Of a DNA stretch of 30,124 bases, positions 9,105-18,731 are shown piece by piece. A model generated the notes under the pieces. The model ran no database searches, was not told where the DNA came from, and saw nothing but the letters and a program-made list of their open reading frames with translations. Within the stretch, counting starts at the first letter, position 1, and every line of letters begins with the position of its first letter. Origin of the DNA: CAZMVU01 sp964569295. Lineage in GTDB: Bacteria; Hydrogenedentota; Hydrogenedentia; Hydrogenedentales; JAGMZX01. The DNA lies in NCBI GenBank assembly GCA_964569295.1, contig CAZMVU010000038.1, positions 1 to 30,124 on the forward strand, written 5' to 3'. The position numbers and the translations under genes were made by a program.

Positions 9105-9965
9105 ATGGAACACGCACAACAGCAGCAGGGGTTCGCGACCATCGGCTACCTCGGGTTCGTCGTGGTGGCGTTTGCCCATGCCTTCACGCTCATGCTGCGC
9201 CGCAGCCGGGTCATTCTTGCGGCGGTAATCACGTTCTTGCCGGTTCTGCTGCCGGTGGCGCTTGTCTTTCTCACTCAGACCGAGTTCGTCATCGAGGGCA
9301 ACACCGCCTTTGTGCATATTATGGAGAAGCTCTATGTGCGCATGCTTGCGCCGGTGCTCGCGTTGTTTTTCGCCGCGATGCTCGTGGGCGAAGATGTCGA
9401 GTCCCAGACCATCGCATACATGCTCACCCGCCCGACGCCGCGATCGGCGTGGGTGATTGGGCGCTACCTGGCCTACTGTGTGCTGTGCGGCGCGCTGCTG
9501 TTTTTGTCCGCGCTGCTGGTGTTCGCGGGGTGTCTCGCCCTGCCGGGATTCGCGCTCACCGCCGGCCGTGTGCTGCTGCTGGTGCAATACCTGGGGATTC
9601 TCGCGCTGGCGGTGCCGGTCTATGGCGCGTTTTGTCTGTTTCTCGGCGCGTTCTTTATGCGTCCGGTGGTCTATGGCGTGCTGCTGATCTTTGGATGGCA
9701 ACGGTTTGCATTGCTGATTCCGGGTCTCGTGGATTTCTTCACCATCGCGAAGTACTTACAGACGCTTTTCCCCGCCATGGCCGAGGTGCGGGGCCGCGCT
9801 ATCTTCGAGCGCCGGGACGATTGGAATTTCCAGAAAGTGGCGGTGGATGTGGGGGATGTGTGGGCGGTGGCGATACTGGCGGGCATAATCCTGGTATTCC
9901 TCGCGATTACGGTCTACGCCGTGCGGCGCCGTGAGTTCTCCTCGACACAGGCGGCCGGTGGATGA
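9105..9965 (+). CDS. ABC-2 type transporter permease (second pair)
   Basis: A 286-residue integral membrane protein with about six hydrophobic segments, including VILAAVITFLPVLLPVALVF, LAPVLALFFAAMLVGED, LCGALLFLSALLVFAG, YGVLLIFGWQRFALLIPG and VWAVAILAGIILVFLAITVY. The segment VGEDVESQTIAYMLTRPTPR is the typical cytoplasmic region of ABC-2 permeases, where the transporter contacts its ATPase. It follows the second ATPase by 21 nt, with GGAG about 12 nt before the ATG. It is the last gene of the plus-strand run and faces the minus-strand pbpC gene. Weak overall similarity to the first permease suggests the two pairs may form one heteromeric transporter or two separate ones; sequence alone cannot decide. 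Confidence 0.9.
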   Translation: MEHAQQQQGFATIGYLGFVVVAFAHAFTLMLRRSRVILAAVITFLPVLLPVALVFLTQTEFVIEGNTAFVHIMEKLYVRMLAPVLALFFAAMLVGEDVESQTIAYMLTRPTPRSAWVIGRYLAYCVLCGALLFLSALLVFAGCLALPGFALTAGRVLLLVQYLGILALAVPVYGAFCLFLGAFFMRPVVYGVLLIFGWQRFALLIPGLVDFFTIAKYLQTLFPAMAEVRGRAIFERRDDWNFQKVAVDVGDVWAVAILAGIILVFLAITVYAVRRREFSSTQAAGG

Positions 9966-9977
9966 CGGGGAAAATGG

Positions 9978-9998
9978 GGTGCACATACGGGTGTGCCC
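9978..9998 (+). terminator. Weak terminator-like hairpin after the ABC operon
   Basis: A stem pairs GG(T)GCACA with TGTGCCC, carrying one bulged T and a six-base loop, followed by only TTTGCC. It sits 12 bp past the last permease stop. The poor T-run keeps confidence low. The rest of this 118-bp convergent spacer has a CATGC/GCATG pair and two GCGCGC blocks but no clear terminator for the minus strand. Confidence 0.35.
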
Positions 9999-10083
9999 TT
10001 TGCCCGGGAGATACTGTGGTTGTGTGGAGCCGGCATGCCCGCCTGCATGGGCGCGCGTTGGCTCGAATTGGCGCGCGGTCCCT

Positions 10084-12372
10084 TTACCGCATGAACTCGC
10101 GGGTGTTGCCGGGCGCGGACACGGTAAACCGGCTTTCTGCGCTGCGGCCGTCGCCGGTGAGACAGGCGGCCACATGGCGCCCAGGTTGCAAGGGCCAGAC
10201 GACGCTCTGGTCCGGTCCGCCGCGCCCGACGTAGCGCCCATTGACATACCAGTGCACGGTGCCGCGGTCGTCGCCGGAGGCCGCCAGCCGGATGACGTCG
10301 CCCGCGGGTTCGCCGGTGAGCACATATTCAGCGCGCGGTGTGGGCGTCTCGATAACGAGGGCCTTTTTGCCGTCCGTGCCGGCGGCAGGGCCGGGGCCGG
10401 CACCGGATTTTACGTCGACGGCGGCGAGATCCCAGGTGCGCGCGCTGCCGGGCCAATACGCCGCCACGCCGCCGGCGCCGTCGGGCCGGTGTACATCGCA
10501 ACGGCGGTGCAAGTAGTGCCGGGCCGCCAGTTTTTTTTCGGCCGTATGCGGACACCACCGGCTGGCGGGCAGGCCCGTTTCCGTACACACGGTGACTCGC
10601 TGCCAGGCGCCGCTGCCTTCTGGCCAGGCGGGCGTGGTGCGCGGGGGCAGGTCGCGGAAGATCGTGGCCGCCACGGGCAATGCCGCTGCCGATCCCACCA
10701 GTCGCCGGGACGGTTGGCCGCCGCTGTTTCCCAGCCATACCCCGACTACGTAGTGGCGGTTGAAGGCGAAAGTCCAGGCGTCGTGGTAGCCGGTCGAGGT
10801 GCCGGTCTTCCAGCAGACCCGCGGCCGGTAGCCGCGCCTGCGCGGGGTATCTGGGTAGACTTCTTCGGGGAAGGGCTGCTCGAGCATGCGATAGATTTCG
10901 TGGCATGTGCCGGGGGTAAGGAGGCGCTTCCCGCCGGTGGATGCGCGATCGCGGCGCTGTTGTAGCGGCCGGTACACGCCGAGGCCGGCAATCATGGTAT
11001 AGGCGGCGGCCAGTTCGTCCAAGCGCGCCTCGCAGTTGCCGAGTACGAGCCCGAGGCCATACCGATGGTCGCCCGGCTGCACCGTATCGAGACCGGCATC
11101 GTGCAAAAGCGCCGCCAGGCGCGCCGTCCCGGCCCGCTCGAGCACGGCGATCGCCGGCACATTGAGCGAGGCGGCCAGCGCCTCACGCGCACTCACCCGC
11201 CCGCGAAACCGGCCGTCAAAGTTCCCCGGCCGATAGGCGCCGTAGTCCAGTGGGCCGTCATACAGCGTTTCCGTGGGGTACAGCACATTCGCATCGAGCG
11301 CGGCGGCGTAGGCGAAGGGTTTCAGCGTCGACCCGGGAGAACGCGGCGCGGCGCACAGGTCCACCTGCCCCCCCGGCGCATGGAGGAAGTCCGCCCCGGC
11401 AACACGCGCGATCACCTCGCCCGCCGCCACATCGACCACGACAGCCGCGGCGTTTGTTACCGTGCCCTCGAACCGGTTGAGGGCCCGGCGCAATATGCGC
11501 CGCACGGCCGTCTGCCGGGCGCTGTCGAGCGTAAGCCGGATAACGCCCGCCGCACGCATCTGGCCGGTATGCGCCTGGGCATAGTGGGGTGCGAGGTCCG
11601 GGAAGTCGTGCCAGCGTGTCCCCAATTCCGCCGCGCATGCCGCCGTGTGTTCTTCGCGGCTGATAAATCCCTCGGCGTACATGCGGTTGAGCACATGGTT
11701 TCGGCGCGCTTTTGCGGCCGCCGGGTGTTCGAGCGGGTTGTAATGAGCCGGGGCCTTGGGCATGCCGGCGAGGAGTGCGGCTTCCGGCAGGGTGAGTTCC
11801 GCCGCCGGCTTGCCGAAATAGCGCCGGGCCGCCGCTTCTGCGCCGACGAGGTTGTAGCCGTAGGGCGCGTTGTTGAGGTAGCTCGCGAGGATGGCTTCTT
11901 TTTCGGCGTGCTGGTCGAGGCGTAGCGCATGCCATGCTTGGGCCGCTTTGGCGCGCAGGGTGCGCGGGCCGCCGCGCGCAAGCTTCACGGTTTGCATGGT
12001 GATCGTCGAGGCGCCCGAGCGCACGCCCACGGCCGCGAGGTTCTGCCCCAGGGCGCGCAGCACCGCGACCGGGTCCACGCCCGGGTGGGCGTAGAAGCGC
12101 TGGTCCTCCACGGCGATGGTTGCTTCGGTGAGCCGTGGACTAAACGCCGCGAGTTTCCGCGGAAAGCACCACATCCCCGCCGCGTTGCGCAGGGGATACA
12201 GCAGACGGGCGTTACGGTCCTGAAGTTCGGGCGAGGGGCACGCGGCCAGTAACGATGCGGTATCGAGCGGTTGCCGAAGCATTACACCGCCCACCACCAG
12301 GGGCAGCATAACGGCGATGGCCAGTGCCGCTGCCAGCCGGCGCAGATACACCCTTGTCCGTTTGCCGTTCAC
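10084..12372 (-). CDS. pbpC: Penicillin-binding protein 1C
   Basis: A 762-residue bifunctional peptidoglycan glycosyltransferase/transpeptidase anchored by a membrane segment (about residues 12-30). The GT51 domain shows EDQRFYAHPGVD with the catalytic Glu at 89, and SGASTITMQ at 119-127. The transpeptidase domain has SxxK as STLK (Ser348, Lys351), SxN as SLN (402-404) and KTG at 522-524. The C-terminal about 90 residues resemble the BiPBP_C domain (for example WYVNGRYVG). The start is a GTG at 12372 inside the stop of the upstream gene (GTGA), preceded by a strong GGAGG at 7 nt; the longer frame to 12444 is rejected. The family works in cell-wall synthesis or repair in the periplasm and is commonly encoded beside alpha-2-macroglobulin, as here. 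Confidence 0.96.
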   Translation of the reverse strand: MNGKRTRVYLRRLAAALAIAVMLPLVVGGVMLRQPLDTASLLAACPSPELQDRNARLLYPLRNAAGMWCFPRKLAAFSPRLTEATIAVEDQRFYAHPGVDPVAVLRALGQNLAAVGVRSGASTITMQTVKLARGGPRTLRAKAAQAWHALRLDQHAEKEAILASYLNNAPYGYNLVGAEAAARRYFGKPAAELTLPEAALLAGMPKAPAHYNPLEHPAAAKARRNHVLNRMYAEGFISREEHTAACAAELGTRWHDFPDLAPHYAQAHTGQMRAAGVIRLTLDSARQTAVRRILRRALNRFEGTVTNAAAVVVDVAAGEVIARVAGADFLHAPGGQVDLCAAPRSPGSTLKPFAYAAALDANVLYPTETLYDGPLDYGAYRPGNFDGRFRGRVSAREALAASLNVPAIAVLERAGTARLAALLHDAGLDTVQPGDHRYGLGLVLGNCEARLDELAAAYTMIAGLGVYRPLQQRRDRASTGGKRLLTPGTCHEIYRMLEQPFPEEVYPDTPRRRGYRPRVCWKTGTSTGYHDAWTFAFNRHYVVGVWLGNSGGQPSRRLVGSAAALPVAATIFRDLPPRTTPAWPEGSGAWQRVTVCTETGLPASRWCPHTAEKKLAARHYLHRRCDVHRPDGAGGVAAYWPGSARTWDLAAVDVKSGAGPGPAAGTDGKKALVIETPTPRAEYVLTGEPAGDVIRLAASGDDRGTVHWYVNGRYVGRGGPDQSVVWPLQPGRHVAACLTGDGRSAESRFTVSAPGNTREFMR

Positions 12373-15300
12373 GCGCCATCCTCCGCACGAATGGTCACCG
12401 CGCCCCCTTCCGACGTGCCGTAGATGCTGGGCACGTACATGCACTCGACGCGCACGCCCGGCCGGGCGAAGGTTCCCGGCGTAACGGCGCGCACGGCGTA
12501 GTGCAGCGTGTGCTTGCCGTTGTCCAGCCGGTTGAAGGCGGCGATGTAGCGTGTATCACGCACTTCGAGGTGTGTCGGGAGTGCATCGTCCGTCGCATCC
12601 AGGTCTGCGAGCGTGTCGGAGGTAAGACGCGGGTTCTCAATTTCGAGACCGGCGGCCAGTGGCGAATCGACCACGACGTTTTCACATTCATACGCCGCCT
12701 CGATCTCGAGCGTCACGACATAGCGTTCGCCCTGCACCAGGTCGTTGGCCGCGACCGGTCTGCCCGCGAAATCGCGTAGTTGGTAGCCAACCGCGTAGCC
12801 TTCCGACTCGGCCTCGGTCTGCGGCTTGCGCGGTGTGCCGCGGGTGATACGGTTCACGTAGACCGTCGTGTCACCCGTGTTCTTCACATGGAACGGCGCC
12901 GAGGCCCCGCGCAGTTGCGCCGACAGCGTCTTCGTGCCGTCCGCCTGCTGCTTGCCCGCTGGCGTATCAAGGGTATAGGCAGCGGCGCCGGTCTCCTCGA
13001 TATGCTCGAAATACGCCGCCAGCGCGGTCACGATAAACGCGGTTTCCTGGGTATTGCCATAGCGGTTTACATCGATGTAGTTCACCAGCCGGCTCGCGAG
13101 CTTCGCCTGCTCTTTCGGGCGCAGATCGGCGCGGCACAACGCGAGAAGCTGGACCGCCGCGTTGCGGATTTCTGAGTTGAGGGTGGCGGTTTGCTCGGTG
13201 ACGGCATAGGACACCGAAGGCCTCTCGTTCAGGTAGAGCGCGATTCGGTCACTGTCCTCTGTATTGGCGGCGAGCGCCGCTGCCAGCAAATAACGGGCGG
13301 CTTTCGGTACGGTGATCGCGTCAAACCGGCTGATCTGGCGAATGGCCTCGAGATCGCCGTCGAGGGCAAGCACGAAGTGCGCATAGGCGCGCAGGTAGTG
13401 CTTCGATGGTTCGTGCCCGTTGCGGAAACCAGGCATATCGCCTTCCCAATCGTTTGCCACGTCGCGCACGTAGTCCTGCAGGGCCCCGAACATTTCCCCC
13501 GGCACTTCCATGTCACCGTCCTGCTTGATCAGGGTGAGGAAGTGGCAGGCGTACACGCTTCCGTATGGATACGGGTCGACGCTGCCCGGCCAGGCGCTGA
13601 GTCCGCCCGATCCGGTCTGCATCGAGGACAAGCGGTCGATGCCTGCCTGAATGTGCGCCTGTAACGCCGCGCTGTCGAGGTCGTCTACCGTACGCAGCAG
13701 GTCTTCGTTCGCGCGCAGTAAGTAGAGCGGCATCAGGGCCGAGATCGTCTGCTCGAGACAGCCATAAGGGTAGCGCACGAGGTGATCGAGGCTGTGCTGC
13801 AGGCGCAGGAACGGCGACGCGCCCACATAGATTTCCCGTTCGAGGTTGGCCGCCTCGACGAACGCCGTGTTCTCGAACGACCGCTCTTCGCCCGGGGCCA
13901 GCGTGGTCATGGTGCGGTCCGTGCGGTAAACCACCGGCGGGCGCACCGGCAACGGCGCGCGCTCTTCGATAGTGTCGATGACCTTCCCGTCCTCATTCAG
14001 AATCTTCACCCGCCAGTCCACATAGCCCTGTCCGGGCACGTCCCCCGCCGTGAAATCGGCGGTCAGTGCACCTTCGTCCGCGCCCGGCACGCCGATGGTC
14101 CGTGCGCCTTTTCCAGCGGCGATTCGCTCCGTGCCCTGCCAGGCGATGCGCGCCTGCACGGCTTGGGCTTTTGTGTTGAACACCGTGGCCCGGCAGGTGA
14201 ATTCGTCGCCGGCGTGCACGAAACGCGGCACACTCGTGCGCAGCATGTAAGGCCGGCGCACGCGGACATTGGCGCTGTTTGCGCCCATGGCCTTATCGTT
14301 CACGGCAACGGCGTCCAGCCGCACTTTACCATTAAACTCGGGCAGTGTGAATTTTACCTTTGCGCGGCCGTCGCCGCCGGTTTGCACCGCGCCGGACCAC
14401 AGCGCCAACGGTTTGATCCAGGTTTCGCTCACGAACGGGGCGCCTTCGCCGAGCCTGCCGGCAAGGCCGCCGCCGATAGGCTTCTGACCGAAGTCGTAGG
14501 CCACCTTGTCGTAATAATGCGCACGCTGGTAATCCGGGCGGCGCAGCCGCATGAGCCAGGCATAGGGCGATGGCGATTCGTAGTCCGTAATGCCGTGTAT
14601 GCCCTCGTCCACCAGCGCCACGGTGACCTCGCTAGGCACGGGGGCGCCCTTGTGGTCGCGCGTTTCGACGTTGATGCCCACCTCTTGCGCCGGCCGGACG
14701 GTTTCCGGCAGGTCCGTGAACTGGACGTCGATCTGCTTGCGTGGATCGCGCACAGGCACGTTATGCATAGCGAAGGTGCTGCGCGGGTACACGTTGTCCG
14801 AGTCGCTTTTCAGGCGATGCACCACCGTTGCATGCACATAGATGTTTGGTACATGTGCATACCCCGCGACAAACTCGAGGGCGCCGCGTCCGTCCTCGAT
14901 GTCGACGACCTCGGCACGCACGAGGTCGCCCCCCTGCACGGCCACAAACGCCTTGCCGTCGAAGGGCGCCTCGAACCGCACCGTGACGGGGTCGCCGGGC
15001 TGATACGTTTCTTTATCCGTGGCGATGGTCAGGAGACTCGGTGTTGCCGTTGTGACGCTTCGCAGGCGGCCGTCCCAGTAGCGGCGGAAGCGCACGCTGG
15101 CGTAGGCCGGGGTTTCCTCTGAGACCACGCGCACACGGTAGAGCCCGTAGCCGCGCGGTATGTCGAGCGTCACCTTGCCGCGTCCTTCATGCAGTTCAAC
15201 GGGCGCGCGCAACGTTTCTTTGAATTCTCGCGTCCAGTCGGGGCGCAGGTGGCCCCGGTAGCGGCGGACCGTGTAGCGCCATTCTTCGCGTTCGAGCACG

Positions 15301-18116
15301 ATCTCCGCCTGGTCGAGGGCTGCTGCCTCACCCGCTGCATTGACCGCCGCCGCCTGCACGTTGATTCCGCTTGCGCCTGGCCCTTCGGCCACCGTCACGC
15401 CGAGCATGGTCGGCGCCGGCAGTATCGTCACTTCCTGCGTCGCCGTGACCGCGCGGCCGCCCGTTTCCGATACCTTCGCTACGACGGTACCCGTCATCGG
15501 GAAGGTGACCTGCTCACGTTTCGGCACAGTGAAGGTCTGCGTGAGCGTGCCGTCCGGGCCTGTTTCACCTTTGCCCAGGTTGACGCGGTCGTCATCGAAG
15601 GCGGTGTCGTTCTCGAAGGTGAAGCCCTGCCAGTTTTCCGGGGCAAAGCCGCCCTTGCGCAGAACGAGACTGAACGCGGCATCGCGCGCACGGGCCGGGG
15701 CGCCGAACAGGTGGGCCGCTTCGAGGGTGATCTCCTGCGTCTGGCCGGGCAGCCACAAGGTATCCGCCGTTTCTATCGAGGCCTCGATCCGGTTTGGCAC
15801 GAAATCTTCGACAGCGAATTTGTACATGCCCAGCATGTCGGTTTCGCCGGGCACATGCAGGCTTACCCGGTAGGCGCCCGTCTGCGCGGATTCCGGCAGG
15901 TCGAGGTCGAGACCGCCTGTGCCGAGCTGCGAAAGGGTGACCGTCTGCTTGAGCATTTCCGATTTCGATGGGCGGACAACGCGCAATTGCAACGGCACGT
16001 CCTGCGCTGGCCCGCCGGCCGTATCGCGCACGATCCAGTGCAGGTGCGCGGTCGATCCCGGGCGGTAGAGCTCGCGGTCGGCGTAGATGAACGCATCGTA
16101 CGCGGTTGCGTCATAGCGGGGCATGGCAGACGTAAACGCGACGGGGTCGTCCTCCCGGTGTTCCAGTTCGAGGAAGGTGAAGTCGTCTTCCTTCTCGGCT
16201 ACGATGACCTTTGGCGTGCCAAGGGCTGCATTCAATCCCGTCAGCCGGGCGATACCCGCCTCATCCGTTGTCACGTGGCCGAGTTTCTGGTTCTTGGTGG
16301 AGTGAACCGTTACAGCGGCGCCGGCCACCGGCTCGAGCGTGGCGAGGTCATGCACAAACACAACCACCCCCTCTTGTTCCCAGTGCGCCATGACGCCGAG
16401 GTCGGTCCACACGACCAATTGCCCGCCGCTGTGCTGCTCGAGCGTAATGCGGAACACACCGCGCCAGGGCGCCTCGAACAGCGTATTGAGATCGAGGGGT
16501 GTTGTAACAATCGTGTCCGGTGTGTTCGCGACCGGGATTTCCTTCTCGGTCAGGCGCTCGCTCCAGCGCTTGTCGAAGGTGTGGCTGCCGCGCCCCCGGT
16601 TCAGGCTGTCCAGGGCCACCGCAATGTTCGACGGGAAGAGCCGGTGCACGCTCAGTTCCACGTTGTCCTTATTGCGGCTTTCCACGGCGAGTTCTGTGCC
16701 GCCGCGCCGCGGGAAGTAGAACTTGCCGGCATAGTCGATACGCGCGCTCGCTACCTTGGGCGGCTTACCCAGCGCATAGGATTGCGGCGTTTCCCGCTCA
16801 TGTTCGCCCGTCCGATCCGCAATCCCCGCCTCGAGCACGAGTTCATACGCCTCGCCCGTTTTCCAGTCGCCGTAGACATAGTAGCGGCTGCCATAACCCG
16901 CCGGCTTAACGCGCAGGTTCTCGACCGGCGGAGAGGCATGCAGGTGTTCCTCGAGCGCCTGCGCGCCCGGGTCCGCCGAAACGCTGAGATAGACGGCCGG
17001 GCCCTCGACCCCCTTGCTATGCCAATGCGCATACCTCATGCGCACAGACTTGTCGCCGCCGTCGGATGACTTATACGCGATGGCACTGCGGTACGTATCC
17101 GGGAGCGAGGTCATGTCGGTCGCGTACAACCCTTCTTCGATTGTCACACGCACGCGCGTGCCCGGCGTGAGTTTCTCGTCAAACGCTGCCACGAATGTGT
17201 CAGCGGCTTCTTCACCGTTGATCAGCTCGAAGTCGACTGGCTTCGAAGTGCGGGTGTTGGTGATGGTGAGGCGCCGCGTGAAGGCCTCGGGCTGCACGGC
17301 GCTCGACAGCGCGATCTCGATGGCACCACCTGCTTTGCGCGAAGCCCACGAGACATCACGTACCTCGAGCGGCGTGTCCGACCCGGGCAAGCGGTGCACG
17401 GTATCTTCGGGTGTTTCCAAGGTGCCCGAGGCGTCTGGGATGCCCGCCGGCAATGTAATCTTCCAGGGTTGCGCGGCAGACAAGGGAACGCTGATCACCG
17501 CCGAGCGTGCGCTCGAACCGCGTGCTACCTCCACGCACACGCCGGCCCCAGCCGCATCCACGACCGTGAGGTGGTCGCGCAGGGCATCGAGGTCATAGGG
17601 CAGGCTGAAGAGCGCCGCGACCCGCATCGCCGTTCCGGTTTCTTCCAAAACACCCACGCGTTGCACCACAAAAGAGGCCGTGGCAAGCGGAAAAGACGGC
17701 GCCTCCCCCTCGAAACCCGCGCCGTTCTTGGCGCGAAGGGCCGGATTCAGCGTGGCCTGGTAGACCGCGTGCTCGCTGGCCGCGTCCTGCAAGGGCGTGA
17801 AAGCCACGTGGTTGTCCTCGATCGCTATTCTTCCGGGTAGCGGCGGTTCGAAGACGACGGCCGGCGTTTCCGTTTCTTGCGGTAAGGTCGCCAGCGGCTG
17901 ATTGAAAAAAACCACCAACTGGCCGTCGAACGGCTTCCCCTCGAGCGGCACCCGGCCCACCACACGCAACGGCGGCGAGTCACCCGCGGCTGCGTCATCC
18001 GCTGGCGGCGCTTCGGCCGGGGACGCGGCGGTTGAAATCAGGCTGTTGCCGAGGAACGTGGCGGCGGCAACGACGAGCAGCATGAACATGATGCGGTAAA
18101 CAGCCGGAGAGCACAT
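12369..18116 (-). CDS. Bacterial alpha-2-macroglobulin family protein
   Basis: A 1915-residue secreted or membrane-anchored protein. The N-terminus has a hydrophobic segment (about residues 8-28) followed by an Ala/Pro/Asp-rich stretch; no lipobox cysteine is seen, unlike the E. coli lipoprotein form. The long middle is macroglobulin beta-domain sequence (for example ELYRPGSTAHLHWIVRD, typical of MG domains). The thioester motif CLEQ lies in YGCLEQTISAL with Cys at residue 1453 (codons at 13749-13760), so it should be able to trap proteases covalently. The C-terminal part holds the alpha-helical thioester domain and a receptor-like region. I chose the ATG at 18116, with AGAAGGG upstream, over a GTG at 18140. 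In the family it protects the periplasm when the outer envelope is breached, and PbpC repairs the wall; that link is established knowledge. Confidence 0.95.
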   Translation of the reverse strand: MCSPAVYRIMFMLLVVAAATFLGNSLISTAASPAEAPPADDAAAGDSPPLRVVGRVPLEGKPFDGQLVVFFNQPLATLPQETETPAVVFEPPLPGRIAIEDNHVAFTPLQDAASEHAVYQATLNPALRAKNGAGFEGEAPSFPLATASFVVQRVGVLEETGTAMRVAALFSLPYDLDALRDHLTVVDAAGAGVCVEVARGSSARSAVISVPLSAAQPWKITLPAGIPDASGTLETPEDTVHRLPGSDTPLEVRDVSWASRKAGGAIEIALSSAVQPEAFTRRLTITNTRTSKPVDFELINGEEAADTFVAAFDEKLTPGTRVRVTIEEGLYATDMTSLPDTYRSAIAYKSSDGGDKSVRMRYAHWHSKGVEGPAVYLSVSADPGAQALEEHLHASPPVENLRVKPAGYGSRYYVYGDWKTGEAYELVLEAGIADRTGEHERETPQSYALGKPPKVASARIDYAGKFYFPRRGGTELAVESRNKDNVELSVHRLFPSNIAVALDSLNRGRGSHTFDKRWSERLTEKEIPVANTPDTIVTTPLDLNTLFEAPWRGVFRITLEQHSGGQLVVWTDLGVMAHWEQEGVVVFVHDLATLEPVAGAAVTVHSTKNQKLGHVTTDEAGIARLTGLNAALGTPKVIVAEKEDDFTFLELEHREDDPVAFTSAMPRYDATAYDAFIYADRELYRPGSTAHLHWIVRDTAGGPAQDVPLQLRVVRPSKSEMLKQTVTLSQLGTGGLDLDLPESAQTGAYRVSLHVPGETDMLGMYKFAVEDFVPNRIEASIETADTLWLPGQTQEITLEAAHLFGAPARARDAAFSLVLRKGGFAPENWQGFTFENDTAFDDDRVNLGKGETGPDGTLTQTFTVPKREQVTFPMTGTVVAKVSETGGRAVTATQEVTILPAPTMLGVTVAEGPGASGINVQAAAVNAAGEAAALDQAEIVLEREEWRYTVRRYRGHLRPDWTREFKETLRAPVELHEGRGKVTLDIPRGYGLYRVRVVSEETPAYASVRFRRYWDGRLRSVTTATPSLLTIATDKETYQPGDPVTVRFEAPFDGKAFVAVQGGDLVRAEVVDIEDGRGALEFVAGYAHVPNIYVHATVVHRLKSDSDNVYPRSTFAMHNVPVRDPRKQIDVQFTDLPETVRPAQEVGINVETRDHKGAPVPSEVTVALVDEGIHGITDYESPSPYAWLMRLRRPDYQRAHYYDKVAYDFGQKPIGGGLAGRLGEGAPFVSETWIKPLALWSGAVQTGGDGRAKVKFTLPEFNGKVRLDAVAVNDKAMGANSANVRVRRPYMLRTSVPRFVHAGDEFTCRATVFNTKAQAVQARIAWQGTERIAAGKGARTIGVPGADEGALTADFTAGDVPGQGYVDWRVKILNEDGKVIDTIEERAPLPVRPPVVYRTDRTMTTLAPGEERSFENTAFVEAANLEREIYVGASPFLRLQHSLDHLVRYPYGCLEQTISALMPLYLLRANEDLLRTVDDLDSAALQAHIQAGIDRLSSMQTGSGGLSAWPGSVDPYPYGSVYACHFLTLIKQDGDMEVPGEMFGALQDYVRDVANDWEGDMPGFRNGHEPSKHYLRAYAHFVLALDGDLEAIRQISRFDAITVPKAARYLLAAALAANTEDSDRIALYLNERPSVSYAVTEQTATLNSEIRNAAVQLLALCRADLRPKEQAKLASRLVNYIDVNRYGNTQETAFIVTALAAYFEHIEETGAAAYTLDTPAGKQQADGTKTLSAQLRGASAPFHVKNTGDTTVYVNRITRGTPRKPQTEAESEGYAVGYQLRDFAGRPVAANDLVQGERYVVTLEIEAAYECENVVVDSPLAAGLEIENPRLTSDTLADLDATDDALPTHLEVRDTRYIAAFNRLDNGKHTLHYAVRAVTPGTFARPGVRVECMYVPSIYGTSEGGAVTIRAEDGA

Positions 18117-18231
18117 AGGTGAGTCCCTTCTTTTATTCACCTGCCCAACCGGCGCCGCCGGTCCGGGCGGTCTTGCACACTTAATGTCAGTGTAACAAGA
18201 GAAGGTTCCGTGCGCATTAAAAAGGGAAAGT
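18117..18231. promoter_or_regulatory. Leader of the alpha-2-macroglobulin-pbpC operon
   Basis: This stretch upstream of the minus-strand ATG at 18116 should contain the operon promoter and leader. A GC-rich hairpin ACCGGC-GCC-GCCGGT is at 18148-18162, about 32 nt before the start codon. TACACT on the minus strand near 18190 is a possible -10, but no matching -35 was found. The promoter call is weak. Confidence 0.3.
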
Positions 18232-18274
18232 AATTCTTTAGCCGTTTACCGTGAGCCGTTTTCCCTACGTCATA
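18232..18274 (-). repeat. Dispersed intergenic repeat, unit B copy 2 (inverted)
   Basis: This is the reverse complement of 142-184, with three differences in 43 positions by eye. It lies upstream of the alpha-2-macroglobulin gene and is inverted relative to unit A at this locus, so the two units move or rearrange separately. Confidence 0.75.
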
Positions 18275-18429
18275 GCTGCGCGGGTATCGGAATATGATCA
18301 AGATCAAAGATGTCACGGTTTTCGCAGGGTGACTGACTGTCCCCGGCCTCGAGAAGTCCGTGGGACACCGCTGGCGAGTACGTACGGTTTCTCTCCCGCC
18401 TTGGACAAACGCATGCATTTCAGCCCACG

Positions 18430-18525
18430 TGCGCAAAAGCGGTGGTAAGCCACCGCATTCCAAAGGGCGCCTACATCATGACTCATAGAGGCAGCCAGTG
18501 GGCCAGGCCCGCTCCCGCGCCAATA
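18430..18525 (+). repeat. Dispersed intergenic repeat, unit A copy 2
   Basis: It matches 33-130 in direct orientation. Its core at 18439-18456 is a perfect hairpin, GCGGTGG-TAAG-CCACCGC. Neither strand encodes a recognisable protein. The 155 bp between this and unit B contains ACTGTCCCCGG near 18334, similar to the arms of the MITE-like element at 290-426. Downstream, 18526-18686 shows no gene I can support. Confidence 0.75.
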
Positions 18526-18686
18526 GGGGGTGGTTATGAAGATCGCCGTCTTGGGGGCTTATGCCGCGTCTCGGCTCGCGGCGGATCGCGGGGACACTTC
18601 CCCTCCCTGGGACCACCTATTCGCGGCGCCTGAGAGCGCGGGCGTCCACGCGGGTAACGCACTCTCCCTTGAAGAGGGAAGAACAG

Positions 18687-18718
18687 GCGCACCCTGCTCT
18701 TCCTGCTGCACGGTGCGC
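18687..18718 (-). terminator. Possible hairpin terminator downstream of rmlA
   Basis: A 7-bp perfect inverted repeat, GCGCACC (18687-18693) and GGTGCGC (18712-18718), with an 18-nt loop, starts 13 bp past the rmlA stop. On the minus strand it is followed by CTGTTCTTCCCTC, which is pyrimidine-rich but not a clean T-run. The loop is long, so this is a weak call. Confidence 0.3.
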
Positions 18719-18731
18719 ACGCGTTGCGCCG

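Noticed and set aside
12373..12444. Longer start for pbpC
   Set aside because: It would overlap the upstream gene by 76 nt, and the GTG at 12372 has a much better ribosome binding site and starts just before the anchor segment.
15189..17069. 626-codon frame opposite the alpha-2-macroglobulin gene
   Set aside because: Antisense shadow; composition is Arg/His-rich and no domain is seen.
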